Source: Sarcomyxa edulis (Eukaryota; Basidiomycota; Agaricomycetes; Agaricales; Mycenaceae). Taken from it: DNA of 64,000 nucleotides. Shown here one piece after another: positions 1-11,636 of this stretch (within the stretch, counting starts at the first letter, position 1; each line of letters opens with the position of its first letter). Location: assembly GCA_009761415.1 (NCBI GenBank), contig QUOL01000003.1:2761803-2825802 (forward strand). Reading direction: 5' to 3'. The notes beneath the pieces are model-generated. The model searched no databases, was not told where the DNA came from, and saw nothing but the letters and a program-made list of their open reading frames with translations. The position numbers were made by a program, and so were the translations under genes.

Positions 1-57
1 CTATCAACCTCGTATGAACGAAATATCTTGACTACTGTTGTGCTCGCGCTATACCAG

Positions 58-1107
58 GTCACCAATGCAGGTGATCCAGCTGGCCTCGCAAAGGGGCCAG
101 GATTCGAAATCGATCAAGGGAAGAACTTGGTTGATGCATGCAAAGAAATGTCTGTCAAGCTCTTGATTTGGAGGTATGTGATATACGTGTCGTGGCGTTA
201 TCTCTACTAAATCCATGCGACGAAACCCTTCCAGCTCGTTGCCTAGCATAAGTCAATTGTCCAACGGCAAATATCCAAACATCCTTGCTACCGAACGTTA
301 GGCGTTGCTCTCATGCGTTGCCACTTATGTTTTCATACATTCCCGATTTCTGCAGACAAAGCAATCGTAGACGAGTACCTCCGAGCTTCAGGAGTACCAC
401 ATGCAATCCTTCATACTGGTTGGTTAACTGTTTTCTCCATTAATCCTCAGGCCTCACACTATTCGTCAAGGTGTATTCGCTGAGAACATATACAGGTGAG
501 AGCGAAGATACCACAGATACCACTTCACGATTGGTGTGTGACGACCCTCGAGGAACTGATGAACGTACTAGGCAACACTTGGTCAAAGTCGGGGCCACCT
601 ACAAGTTTACCACCTATCGTACACCTGCAACGTCCCTCAAACCAATGGTCTGGATCGGCAGAGACTTGGGGCCGTCCGTGCTCGCTCTCCTCAAGAACTA
701 CCAAGACATAAACCACGCAAAGGAAGTGTTGGGTCAGACCTTCCACGTGGTGTCGCAAGTTATCAGTTTTGGAGACCTCGTCCAAATCACCCAAGAAGGT
801 AGGTGATTACATCGCCCTCGAGGTCTTTCAGGATTCATTTCCTGCAGTATTAGGAAAGCCAGTTGTATATGAGTCAATCCAATCCGGTATGCCTGCAGCC
901 GACGAGCTTGTACGTGGATGTGTTATCAAAGTGCACGTCGTGGAGTTGATACCACTACCCCTATGCGTACTTGAATAGGCTGATTTCTTCGAAGAGTTCG
1001 ACTATTCGGAGATGGTGAAACCCGACCCTCGTCTCGTTGCGTTGGGGGCCACGTTTAGTACAATGCAACAGTTTGTAAAAGAGGAGATTAGGCCCCGTTA
1101 TGTTTGA
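58..1107 (+). CDS. NmrA-like NAD(P)-binding family protein, 5' end outside window
   Basis: NmrA-family proteins have a Rossmann fold and are atypical short-chain dehydrogenases, often acting as redox sensors. Seven exons are visible: 58-173, 235-296, 356-418, 471-495, 572-798, 848-909, 979-1107. All are joined in frame, giving about 227 residues; bases 1-57 are the end of an intron and the N-terminal dinucleotide-binding glycine motif lies upstream of the window. Recognisable pieces in order are VTNAGDP, QGKNLVDACKE, WSSLPSISQLSNGKY, DEYLRASGVPHAILHTG, FAENIY, MVWIGRDLGPSVLALLKNY, VLGKPVVYES and a C-terminal FVKEEIRPRYV. The gene looks intact over the visible part. A second, damaged NmrA gene lies 2.8 kb downstream on the same strand. 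The substrate is unknown. Confidence 0.82.
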
Positions 1108-1988
1108 AATGCTGTATGGGTGGCATCGTGCACGAGAATTGGACGCAACAAGCGGCAGTCTTGCCCTTCGAGAGTTGACAGTGGCTTGTATGTAGAGGAT
1201 TCGAGGAGCGACATCGAAGTAAAAATCGAAGCTGGCAATAGAGAAACAGAGCCACCTGAGAAACAGAGCCACTTGAGAAACTTCTAACCAGTTCGTACGT
1301 GGGCACCACGGCGAGACGCTTTGTGTCACGGTATACCGCGAATTAGATCTGGCAGAACTTTGGGGTATCCTGCACAAAGTCTTCGAGTCCAACAAGTAAT
1401 TCGAGGATAAACACAGGTTCCCATATCATATTGAAGTCAAAGTCCACCATGACACGGGCTTCTCTTTACAAATTGATCAACATCGCCGCTGCGCAGATGA
1501 TTATAGATACAGCCCAGGAAGAGAAGCCATATTTGTTCGCACACCTTTTATGGGGTAGTGCTGGTGATGATCGCAGCCAGAGCGCTGTAGTTTGAATTCG
1601 TTCGGGCAATCAAAATCAATTTTTTGACCCACGTCACGATATAAGATCCTGTCCAAGCTCTGAGACTACTTGTTTGGTTCGCAGTTGGAAGTTCCCTGTT
1701 TGCGAAGAAGCCAGCAGTGCGAACGATCTGCCAGTCGAAACTGCGAACAACGAGGCAGGACGATGCTGGGATGATGGTTTCACAAAAGAAGGGTATGATT
1801 GTGGCGGTGCACCTGTTTTGGCTGTGCCGTCGTGCGGGGATCACGGCTGTCACTTGGCCTTACAAAAGAAGTCCCACCATGCAGCACAATAACGAAACAC
1901 GCCTTGTTCTTCTACATCACCTAGTTCTTCTGCCCTTCACGCTGAGCGCTGCTCATCTTGTCCTCGAGCCTTGACTTGACGTTCGAAA
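1108..1988. other. Intergenic, no supported gene
   Basis: Only short unsupported open frames. A 17-bp unit beginning GAAACAGAGCCAC is repeated twice in tandem near 1243-1276 with one mismatch. I see no RNA gene or element here. Confidence 0.5.
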
Positions 1989-3269
1989 ATGACATCGTTC
2001 AGCTTCAAAGAGTTCATTTTTGGCGGGAAAACCTTCTGTTGCTGTCTCCCAGTTCGCATGGGAGTTATCGTGATATCTTTACTGTCGATATTGTTCTCTG
2101 GGGTCCTTTCGATTATCCTATGGTTTGAAGTTGCCAGTACGTGCCGGGAGTCTCCTGATTTCCTCTGTAAATTCATTAACATACTCAGGTTCTTCGGAGG
2201 CGATGACTAGTCCGACGGAACGAGGAGCATTCATTGGCGCAGGCGTAGTAGCCACGTTGCTCTTCATCGCGTCTATCCTCGGGTGAGTATTGTCACTTTC
2301 ACTACTCAAGAATGATATTGACCGTCGTTATCAGTTTCTCTGGGACGGTGGTTCGCAAACAATTATTTGTAACAATCTACGCCTACTTCATCGCGTTGCA
2401 TTTCCTCCTCAACGTTGCTATTGCCGCATTCTTCCTGTACATGATCACTCACGCCGAGTCGGGGCTCGCTGTCAAAGCGTGTCAAGATACCATCACGAAT
2501 CAGGAAGCGAAGGATCAATGCACAGGTATTCTGAAAATAGCAAAGGGTGTATACATCGTTGTAGCATTCCTCGTTCTGATGACTGAGTTCTGTAAGTTTA
2601 TATGGTTTACTTTGCAAGTGGCTTGTCGTACTGACGGGCCTGGAAGACGGTATCATCGTTGTAACGCGCTATGTGAGACTCCTAAGGAACGATAAACGCA
2701 ATATACGGGCGTCGCGTATGATGGGCAGCGAAAGTGGCTTCCACCTCCTCCAGAAAGGTCCACGATACTCTACAGTTCCTCTTAATCCTGGTGCAGAACC
2801 TTTCTACACATCTCCAGGCCATACACCCAAGGAATTCGATCCCTATCAATTCAATCCTTATGAGGCAGTCTCACGGCCAGCGCCAGCGGTCGCACATATA
2901 CATCATCCTTCGTTCGATACATCATACGGGGATGACCTCCCGCCAGCTGTGGCGCCTGTCCCTATCGAGGTAGGCTACGGTGGTGGGAGCTGGACTCATG
3001 AAGAGATCACAACGGAGGAGAAGGCTAGACTCCAGAGAGCGGACATGGAGGCGGAGTCCGTGCATGCAATGCGAGTGGAAAAAGAGTTGGATGAACCGAT
3101 TGAAGCGGATGCAACTGCTGCTGAGGACGAACGGCGGAGACGAGAGTCCAAGTCAGCGGCTGTTCCCCCTCCTTCACGAAGTAATGACGGCATTGAAGAG
3201 TTACCACGATACTCCTTAACTGACGCTCCGGTCAACATGCCTACGGATTCGAAACAAAAACCGTCATAG
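1989..3269 (+). CDS. Four-helix integral membrane protein, unrecognised
   Basis: Four exons (1989-2136, 2189-2282, 2335-2591, 2647-3269) join in frame to 373 residues. The N-terminal half has four hydrophobic segments: one after CCCLPVRMGVI, one in GAGVVATLLFIASILG, one in FVTIYAYFIALHFLLNVAIA and one ending VVAFLVLMTEF. The loop between helices 3 and 4 has two cysteines (KACQD and DQCTG) that could form a disulfide. The C-terminal half is a long hydrophilic cytosolic-type tail, rich in Pro and Tyr, then a charged Arg/Glu stretch. This resembles a tetraspan-type layout common in basidiomycetes, but I do not recognise a named family. The start is the first ATG of the exon that carries helix 1. 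No function can be assigned. Confidence 0.72.
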
Positions 3270-3887
3270 GTTCAGTCCTAATATATTTTCATACCATTGG
3301 ACTTTGTAGAATACTTACTTGTGGTTTGCTCCCAACTCGATGAACAAATGAACTCCTCAGGACTGCCGTGTCAAGCCAGAAAAAACAGCTACTTATCACG
3401 CAGTGAACGGTATCAACGACTCATCGACTAGTGCATCCGACCGAAGTCGAGGCGCGTGACTCGTGTGACTGTACCTATTTGTTACGGTCAACTGAGTCCG
3501 GATTTTTCCCACGCCGGGCCTTTCTCTGCTTTACCTCTCGAGCGTCGACGGATAGACATCGATAGACATCCGAAAACGAATGTGGCGTGATGGAAAAGGC
3601 TTGACTGCGATCTCGATCATCGTTTGAGAACGCGATCTTTGCTTCGACAATCATGTCAACTGGGATGACTGAAGACTGCATCGTGTCTTCGACTTTCTCG
3701 AGAGACGATGGGAGAAGAGCGAGCGCTCGATGCTCAGCCGAATGGACGCGTACTCGGATGTGCTCAGTCATGTTATCTAAAGGCAGTTGTGTATTTGAAG
3801 ATATATAGAGGCCCTCCGAACCCTTTCATCTTCTACTCGAACGTTCAGCAAAACCACATTCGTACACCAAGCTCTTCATCTACTACA
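3270..3887. other. Intergenic, with likely promoter of the NmrA pseudogene
   Basis: No supported gene. A TATA-like ATATATAG lies near 3800-3810, about 80 bp before the ATG of the downstream NmrA pseudogene, so its core promoter may still be present. Confidence 0.35.
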
Positions 3888-4819
3888 ATGTTTCGCATCA
3901 TTATTTTGTAGCTACAGGAATTCAAGGTCAGTATCGATATATGGTTACGGGAGATGTGCTAAAATTGGCATCCTTTTTTGCAGGGTGTTCCGTCGTGAAT
4001 AGTATCCTCGCCGATGGGACATTCACTCCTTGTGCGGTTACACGTAACCTTGATTCGGACGCATCAAAAAATCTCAACGCACACGGTGTCCAGGTCGTCA
4101 AAGGTGATCTGATCGACAAGGAGTCTCTCCAGAAAGCCATCGCTGGGAGGGAGGGCGTGTTTGGCGTATGTGTCTACTTTCCCCTTTCGACCGTATTGGC
4201 TGATTATGGACTCAGGTCACTGGATATTACTACTCCTCGGAGAGGAAATAGAACAAGGCAAGAACATGATTGATGCGGCCAAAGAAGCTGGGGTAACATT
4301 TTTCGTGTGGAGGTAACTTGAGTGCGACATTTTCCACGTTTATTTGTTGATTTATTACGTGCCTTCTGCTGCAATTTATAGTTCTTTGCCCAGCTTCAAG
4401 GAACTCTCTGGTTGAACATACGTCAATGTTGCTCCTTTGGATATATTGGGCCAGACGTTCATTCTCGCGACCAAACAGGCGTCTTCTGCGGAGATGATCC
4501 AGCTCATTTCGAAGGGTGAGCGATCCTTCTTTCTTGAAGGTCCTCATGATGATCCGACCTTGATATTCAGCCATCGGAAAACCCGTCGAACATAAGACCA
4601 TCAAGACAACTAACAAGGTCGCGATTGACGAGATGGTAACGTTCTCCATGCTTGACCGTGCCTATCGACTGATGCATGACACAACAGTACGACTATGTCA
4701 ACGAATTCGGAATGTATCGCGATGCGGTCATTCTTGACCCTCGTCTCCTTGCGTTGGGCGTCAAGTTCACCCCTTTGGAACAGTTTATTGAAGAGGAAGT
4801 CAAACCTCGTTTCGCTTGA
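3888..4819 (+). pseudogene. NmrA-like pseudogene with internal deletion
   Basis: Second NmrA-family copy. Segments seen: CSVVNSILADGTFTP, AVTRN, VVKGDLIDKESLQKAIAG, IEQGKNMIDAAKEAG, SSLPSFKELSG, LGQTFILATKQAS, AIGKPVEHKTI and the C-terminal FIEEEVKPRFA. Damage is clear. The start region near 3888-3920 is out of frame with the VATGIQG segment, as if one T were lost from a T run. The TNFW-type region after GVFG cannot be read in frame. An in-frame TGA follows ELSG. About 100 residues (the helix after SSLP, the ENLW region and the WIxRDLG region) present in the 5' paralog are absent. Introns of normal size remain. It probably arose by tandem duplication of the gene at the window start or a relative. 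A sequencing error could explain one frame break but not the deletion. Confidence 0.7.
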
Positions 4820-5675
4820 TTGGACTCACGTTTGAGTTCTGACAATCGACTAGTTTGCGACTTGTACGAAACTTCTGGATATATGCTGAGGATGCCCGGA
4901 GTCATTCACCGTCAGATTCTAGATTTCCGACTAGTTGACGTCCGAGTTGGCGCACCATCGATCATTTTACCGCTCCGAGTCAGTCCACGTCTCAATCCAA
5001 GTTCGTCACATAACCAGTCTTGATCTCTGAAACAGTGCCAAACTCAGCATAAGCAAAGTCTGGTAATACGTATGGGAGACGCTAGAAACATCTGCGGAAC
5101 TCTTTCCGGAGTCTAAGTTCATTGGTAAGGTGCGTCATCACCGAATACACCGATTGAAGTGATAAATAAACTTACACCGGCATCGGCAGTTATACATCAA
5201 CTGCGTGTTTCGCCTGAGCATCTGCGCAGCGTCATTGTGCATATGGTGCACGAAAGGTCTTCGGCAAAGAGTTATGTGAATGATGTAATCATCTCCACGT
5301 CTGGCAAGAAGAGCACTGATTACGAGACTACCAGTGCTACTTAGTTCAGTACGAGTACCCAGTGTCAGTGTTCCTTTCACAACGCTCTTTTGTCAGATCT
5401 ACTTACTGAACTGGTTATCATAGTTATACCCAAAATCTTGTGAGGTGAATGAACCGTACGATCTAATAGCAGACGCCACCGGTAAGAAATCAACACGTTC
5501 CCTACGCAGTCCGTTCTGCTCTACCTTACTAATTGTCTGATAGTCCATTATTTCGTGAGACGGCGAGAGGTCCCCTTGCTTGATTTCAAGGCCTAGCACT
5601 GCGGTTCTATGTTGTGACAAACCAATGTCTCCAGTCTTCCTTATAAAATGCACTCCGATCAACTTCGCTATACCA
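4820..5675. other. Intergenic, no supported gene
   Basis: Only overlapping short frames on both strands with no family signature. This stretch contains the 5' flank of the YTP1-type gene. Confidence 0.45.
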
Positions 5676-8055
5676 ATGCGTTCCCGGTGGTACCACCTCG
5701 GTCTTCTACTTTTCCCATTTTTAGGGCCGTACTTTCTGATCACCTTTCCAATCGCTGCCTCGGCAGAATCGAATCCTCTCGAATCCGTGTTGGCCCCGGT
5801 TTGGGACATCTCACGACGAGATGACACTCCAGACCACCATTCCCACTCGCACGCTGCTCCTCTACTCGAGCTGAATGAAACTGAAGTGACATCGCGTATG
5901 TGAATGAAACATGCTCCGTTATTTGATGTATTTAATGTTCCTCTTAGATCACGCTCCTACGCCTCCTTCTTACTATACCAATGATTGGGAGGATGGATTG
6001 TCTACTTCGACACATCCCGACCTGATCATACTACACATGGTAATGATGAGCTCGGCTTTCTTTGTAGCCCTGCCAATTGGTAAGGACGCGCGTCTCTTCA
6101 GAAGAAACCTGATTTCAATTTTTGCTTCCCAGGTATCGCCATGCGTACCGTTCGCCATTCCTGGCACGGATTCGTCGTTCTGGTGTTTTATGGACTAAAC
6201 GCTCTGGGTTTGGCAGCAGGCGGCCTGTATAAGAAATCATCTCCAAACATGTGAGGAACATCTCAAGTATGCTTCTCTTTCTATTATCATGACTCTGATG
6301 TTTTGGCCTAACTAATTAGGTACGAAGGGGCTACCCATGCGAATCAAGGCCACATTATCCTCTTCTTCTCCCTCTCGATTTCCTCTATTGACTTGTTGGC
6401 TCTCATCCGTCGGCTGCTCGGCTGTGTAAAGGGTGGTCACAAATACACACTTAAAGTGTTCTGGAGAGTCGTCATCCTAGGCAAAGAGGACGTGGACCGT
6501 ACACGTACCGAATATATGGAACTAGTCGCCAATGAGATAGAAGAATTCGAGAACTCAGAAGTTCTATCTGACGCCGAGCGTGTTCAAGCTCACAGCGGAC
6601 GTGCTACCGAGCGATGCAACGTAAATTGCCAGGATCCCTCTCTGGATGCGAGCTCGGGGCAGACTCTGTTCAACAACTCTCGATCTCTCACCTCTGACGA
6701 TATTACATCCGTGCCTAAATCAGAGCTCATCCATACTTCAAAGACGCCTCTGCTCCGTCGTATCGGAGGGTTGGCTTTTTCCATATCTGAGAGGATTCTG
6801 ATCGTAGTTGGGTTTGCCCAGGTCATATCAGGAGTTGTGATCTACACAGGTGTGCTTCTCATGTTCAAGCCCTTTTCCATTCCCGCTGACGGGAATGCAG
6901 GTGGTTGCCGAGGAAACTACGCCAACGGCTGCTTGGCACATTTAATCAGTACGGAATTATGAGGTTTATACCCTCCAATGCTCATACATTGTTACAGAGG
7001 GTAGTATCTTCTGGTGTTACGGATTGATCTCGTTTGCTCGGTTTCTGGGTGCATTTTCTGACTTGGGATGGTCGTGGAACCGCATCCCGTCGGGGGAGTA
7101 CCCTAGTGCAGAATTCGTCGAATCGCTGGTCATTTTCTTATACGGCGTAACAAATACTTGGATGGAGCGGTTCGGCGCCAACCCAGGCGATCCATATGTT
7201 CGTAATTCTGTCCCTTGCCCCGACTGATCTTCTACTCATCAAACTGCTGTGTTTACAGACCACTAAACAAGTTCAGCACATCAGCATTGCCGTGAGTACT
7301 TTTTTTTTTCGATCTATCGTCTTACAATCATCTTCATCGGCCTATCACACATAGGTTATGTTTTGGTTTGCTGGCTTGGTCGGCATGGGCATAGAATCAA
7401 CGCATATTCGCCGATGGTTAGCATCCACTGCAACTGTCTTTCTCAGACCCGCAAACTCTCCCCAGGACGCTGTCGCGGAGCCACCTAGCTATGCAGCAAG
7501 TTTTAACCCTTTTCCAGCTCTCGTGTTAGGCGTCACTGGTTCTGCTATGGCCGCTCATATGCAAGTGTACTTGTTCCAGGTGAGCCACTGGTGTGAACGG
7601 ACCAAGCGTCGGATGCATTACTAATTCTCTAACATGTATTTCTGCAGGTTCAAATTCATTATCTCTGGGGGAACCTACTCCTGGCTGCTGCAGTCATGCG
7701 ATGCCTGACCTATTTTTTCCTTTGGCTTGCACCTCCTCACTCAATTTTACCGTCCCGACCACCGACCGAAGCCCTTGCAAGTTTTTTCCTGGCTTGCGGT
7801 GGCCTGGTCTTCATGTTCTCAGCCGAGGAGGTCACCATTGCTGCTATGCGTCGGGGACGCGATGGTTTGTCTTCTCTTGCGTGTTGTTTCAATAATCCAT
7901 TGACAATAAATCTATTCATAGATGTCATGATGTTCCTCAATGTTGCTGTCGCCATGACGTGTATTGCCTTCTGTTGGACTTTGCTTGTGGTCGGCTTCAA
8001 CGGATGGCTGAAGTCGCGCAGCCTTCCGAGGATTGCCCATCTCGGTTCGGTCTAG
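5676..8055 (+). CDS. YTP1-type polytopic membrane protein
   Basis: Nine exons (5676-5895, 5948-6079, 6133-6250, 6320-6948, 6998-7197, 7259-7291, 7355-7579, 7648-7864, 7922-8055) join in frame to 635 residues. It begins with a signal-like hydrophobic stretch (LLLFPFLGPYFLITFPIA) and a His-rich segment (HHSHSHAAP). A cytochrome-b561-like N-terminal membrane domain of DUF2427 type follows (HPDLIILHMVMMSSAFFVALP, HSWHGFVVLVFYGLNALGL, HANQGHIILFF). After a hydrophilic linker comes the YTP1 C-terminal domain with paired segments such as GSIFWCYGLISFARFLGAF, GVTNTWMERFG, HYLWGNLLLAAAVMRC and FMFSAEEVTIAAMRRGRD. The order DUF2427 then YTP1 is typical of fungal homologues. Biochemical function is not established for the family. 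The chosen ATG sits just before the signal-like stretch. Confidence 0.82.
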
Positions 8056-8936
8056 AGATTGATTTTGTTAACAGGTTTTCTGTTCATTGCAGTTACTGCT
8101 TCAACCTTCTTTACACAATCATCATTACGCCCTGTGCAACTATGAACAAAGGTGAGTTGCTGCAAAGAGAGAAGAGGTTCCGTCAAAAGACTGCATATCA
8201 AGTCTACCCTATCATTGTTCAATCTCCCTTCTCAAGCTCCTTCGTGCCTCAGATCAATACAGGTCGGGAACTAGTTCGAAAGTGTTGACACCCACTTTCG
8301 ACCCCGAAGATGTTAATAATGTCTTCAGATAAATGTCAATAACGGTACATTTAATTGGGCAGACAACTGACTGACCTGCAACAGCATCTGCATAATTGGA
8401 CTGATCTTTTGACCAGCTCATTCAAGCGAGAGAAGTGCCAGTGAGTGTTTGAGCCTTGGGTGTATCCAACATAGCGCCACAGGTGATGAGCAGTACACAC
8501 AGACACTGCTCAGCTGAGTGATTGCGCTCCTGATCCTCTCTCTCGTCCTGTCGCCTCCATTCAACGTGGTCGGTAGTGGGATGTGAAGTGGTCATGAGAA
8601 GACTTGATACCTCCGGACGCAACTATTTATTGCATCGAGTCCCAGGTCATGCAGGGCATCATGATCACGATGGTCTCAAATCTTGACACAAGTACCTACA
8701 GTCATATTACCTCGAGATCAAGTTCGAGATGCGAGCGGTCGAATTTACGGCTCTTGGGATTATAAGGCTGATGTTGCGAGGACGAGATCCTAGGTTGACG
8801 AGCTGAGTGACTGGGATATTTAGAGCGTGTCATGTCTTCTTTGACCCACTGGATGTGTTTCAGTTTCCATGCGTTGTAGACTCGTAATCAGGCCCTAAAG
8901 GTAATTGGTGACATTTAGAAACAGTTGTTCAGACCG
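8056..8936. other. Convergent intergenic region
   Basis: Lies between the 3' ends of the YTP1-type gene and the DUF4139 gene, so both terminators must fall here. I see no coding signature. Confidence 0.45.
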
Positions 8937-11027
8937 CTATAAACCATTGATGTTCAAACTCGTAGGCGCGACAACATCCCACTTCAGCACAAGGTTCAAC
9001 TTCCCTTGCGCAGGAACAGAACAGATCCAATTTAGCTTCCCATCTTTCCCCAGAGCCGACCTTTCCGCATGCAAATCTTCTGCGCCATCCCACTGTGCCA
9101 CTACCCCGGTCGCGACCACCAACGGAGGCACAACAGTGCCTGTATCACTCCCACTCCCAGCTACCGTCTCCGTAGGACTGAAAGGGAGATTTAACGCTGG
9201 ACTAATATATTTAACGCTGATATCTGAATCTTGCGAAACAGGGAACCGATCGATGATCTTCAGACTCTCGACGTCTATCATTTTTGTATTGATGACAGAG
9301 ATAATTTGTGTGTAACTGTGCGTCGCAGATTTCTGGTAGAACCCGGATTTAGAGGTAGTCTTGGATTGGGGATGGTATGTGATGCGGATGGATGGGTCTA
9401 GGCTGGATGAAAGGAAAGAATGTAGAATCACTATTGAGGATAGAGGAATGCAGTGAGTGATGGAACGCAGCGCACCCAAGGGGACAGTCGAAGCTTTCTT
9501 GCGGGCTCACGGCGGGTACTTGTGACTTGGAGATGAAAGACCTATCCACGTAAACGCTAGCCGTTCCACTGAGGAAAGTGTATTCTGAAGCGTTCTTGAT
9601 CTTTGCCTGAGCACAGAAGGGAATCAATATTATATGCAAATAGTTAACTAGCGGTCACTCACGTTGAGACGCGTCTTCGTATCCAGTTTCGGCACGGCTA
9701 TCCAGGACAACGCCGCGTCGAGCTCTAGTTGTACGATGGTGACGTTATGTGTTTCATTGTCGCTTGGTATAGTTATCAAACCAGGGACACTGAATGTCGC
9801 ATTAACGGTACTGTTTGATGTTACTCGAAGATTTCCGTGGGCCATCTGTACATCATCCGAATCTGCAGAGGCTGTCATCCATTTCAAATTAGCTTGAGTC
9901 GCATCGATAATTCAAAAATAAGTCTCACTCCCAACATTCAGACTAAGCATTCGGCTATGAACGCGCGCCCGTGCTGCGTTTTTCACAGTGAAACTCGTGG
10001 GCTCCGGCCAGTTCACCCCAGTGCGATCGATGTTCTGATTCGCTGATAAGTACCACGGCCCAAGTTCGGGAATACCGACACCAAAAGTAGGTGTGGCCGT
10101 CTCTAAAGTCAAGGGAACATCATCCCATGCCTGTCTGTACATGAACGATTGGGCGTGACCAAACAATTGTGACGCGCACCTCTCCTGTCCTCTGTCTGAT
10201 GGCTGCCTTGTAAATGAGTTTGACAGACTTTTCCTTCGTCTGAGTGTCGACTCTGATGTCGTATCCAGCAGTCCAGATCGCAGAACGTACCACTGTTACA
10301 AGTTAGCTGCAGGATACGAGCAGAGTCATGATGGATCACAGAGCAGACTTGCCATATACGAGGGTGATCTCCACCTCGCCTTCCGTTTCCGAGAATATTC
10401 CAATAACGGCTTTCCAGTTTAACTCGAGCGGGTTGTTCGGGATGGTTTTGGCCTTTTCTGCCTCGATATCGTCCTTGACACCCTTCAACTCCCGTCGGAG
10501 ATCCAATACGCGTTCCGCGAGTTTTTGCCCTTCAACCTCAGATTTCTCAAGAATATTTTCCAGGTTCGACGGGTCGACATGCTGGACGGAAAGGCTACGC
10601 AAGTATGCCGCAATCGACTCCTGGGCTACGTTGCATCGTTGAAGGGCTTCCTCAAGACTATCGCGTTTTCGCTCGAGAGCGGTGTGCGTAGTGGAGACAC
10701 TCGCGTTAGGTATGAGTACTCTAGAGATGGTAACATCGTGGATCGTAGCAGCGCCTCGGCCTTCGACTCTGCAAAACGAACAAGATTGGGAATTTGATTG
10801 GATGAAAATTTAGAGCATGCTCACCGGATAGATTCGTCGTCCAGTGTAGCAGGCAAACCAGTAACATGAACCTGGTTCTGACCCAGCTTCACCTCGAACT
10901 TGAATAGACGAGTGATCTCTGCCTGCCCAGAATACAAGCTAGCATTGATAATCTTGCTATCGTCGACAGAGACAAGTTCTACAAGATTTGATCGTTCGAA
11001 CGCTGGAGGAGGATCATTGTGGGCCAT
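8937..11027 (-). CDS. DUF4140/DUF4139 domain protein (mucoidy inhibitor A-like)
   Basis: Seven exons on the minus strand (11027-10825, 10768-10353, 10292-10180, 10130-9929, 9892-9663, 9606-9476, 9402-8937) join in frame to 586 residues. The N-terminal DUF4140-type part starts LVELVSVDDSKIINASLYSG and has a central coiled coil (VEGQKLAERVLDLRRELKG). The DUF4139 part has WDDVPLTLETATPTFGV, VPGLITIPSDNETHNVTIVQ, KIKNASEYTFLSGTASVYVD, SPQESFDCPLG and the Pro-rich PVSQDSDISVKYISPAL. Family function is unknown; it is widespread in fungi and some bacteria. Two splice oddities: intron 2 uses a GC donor (G|GCAAGT, at 10351-10352) and intron 4 is only 36 nt. Both keep frame with family motifs on either side. 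The ATG at 11027 is the first in the exon. Confidence 0.88.
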
Positions 11028-11377
11028 TATCAAGGACGTGCAGTATGCCTATGTCTTTCAAGCAACTTCTCGGAGCTATTTATGATAGCGAAAGGCTGCG
11101 CATTGTCGATGTCCATCAAGAAGTGGCTCTCCAGTAACTCAGGCTACCACGAGATATACTGCCCAGATCCGCAGTCGCAGCTTGCCCAGCATATCGAAGA
11201 TCATAGCCTAGCTCGTGCCTACCGGACGTTTTGGCTTCATGAGAAGAGAAAATTATAAATCTAATTATAAACGTGGTAGTTTGGAGCGAGGGGCTGAAAA
11301 CAACACCGGCCGGCAACATGCGGTGATTATTAATAGACACTCTCCCGCCGCTGGTCTTCCCTTGGTCTTCCCCTCCA

Positions 11378-11527
11378 TGAAGCAACTCCCTCCCGAACTC
11401 CTTACACGCATTGTAGAATATGCAGACGACTACAGCACATACGAGAATCCGTCTGAATTGTTTCTCGCTCTCTAGGCTACCCTATGCTACCTCGTTTGTT
11501 CATTCTCTTTCGGCTCCGTTCGTGGTA
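11378..11527 (+). pseudogene. F-box-like gene remnant, tandem duplicate
   Basis: Encodes KQLPPELLTRIVEYADDYS, then a stop right after FLAL. It matches the first about 45 residues of the intact gene 0.2 kb downstream (RQLPPELLILIVKYADEYS). After the TAG the similarity goes on in a shifted frame (ATSFVHSLSAPFV against ATSSIFRSFTAPYM), then ends. A broken partial tandem copy of the next gene. Confidence 0.7.
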
Positions 11528-11636
11528 AGCACGGGAGCGCTACGTAAGCAGTAGGGAAAAAAGTGTAAGTTTTGCTAGACAGCGCTTACCACCATTTAAC
11601 GTTGGTGTCCAGTGTCCACTATCCACCTGGTCCTCA

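Noticed and set aside
1961..2182. Minus-strand frames over the four-helix membrane gene
   Set aside because: Shadows of the plus-strand exons, which show hydrophobic helices and consistent splice phases.
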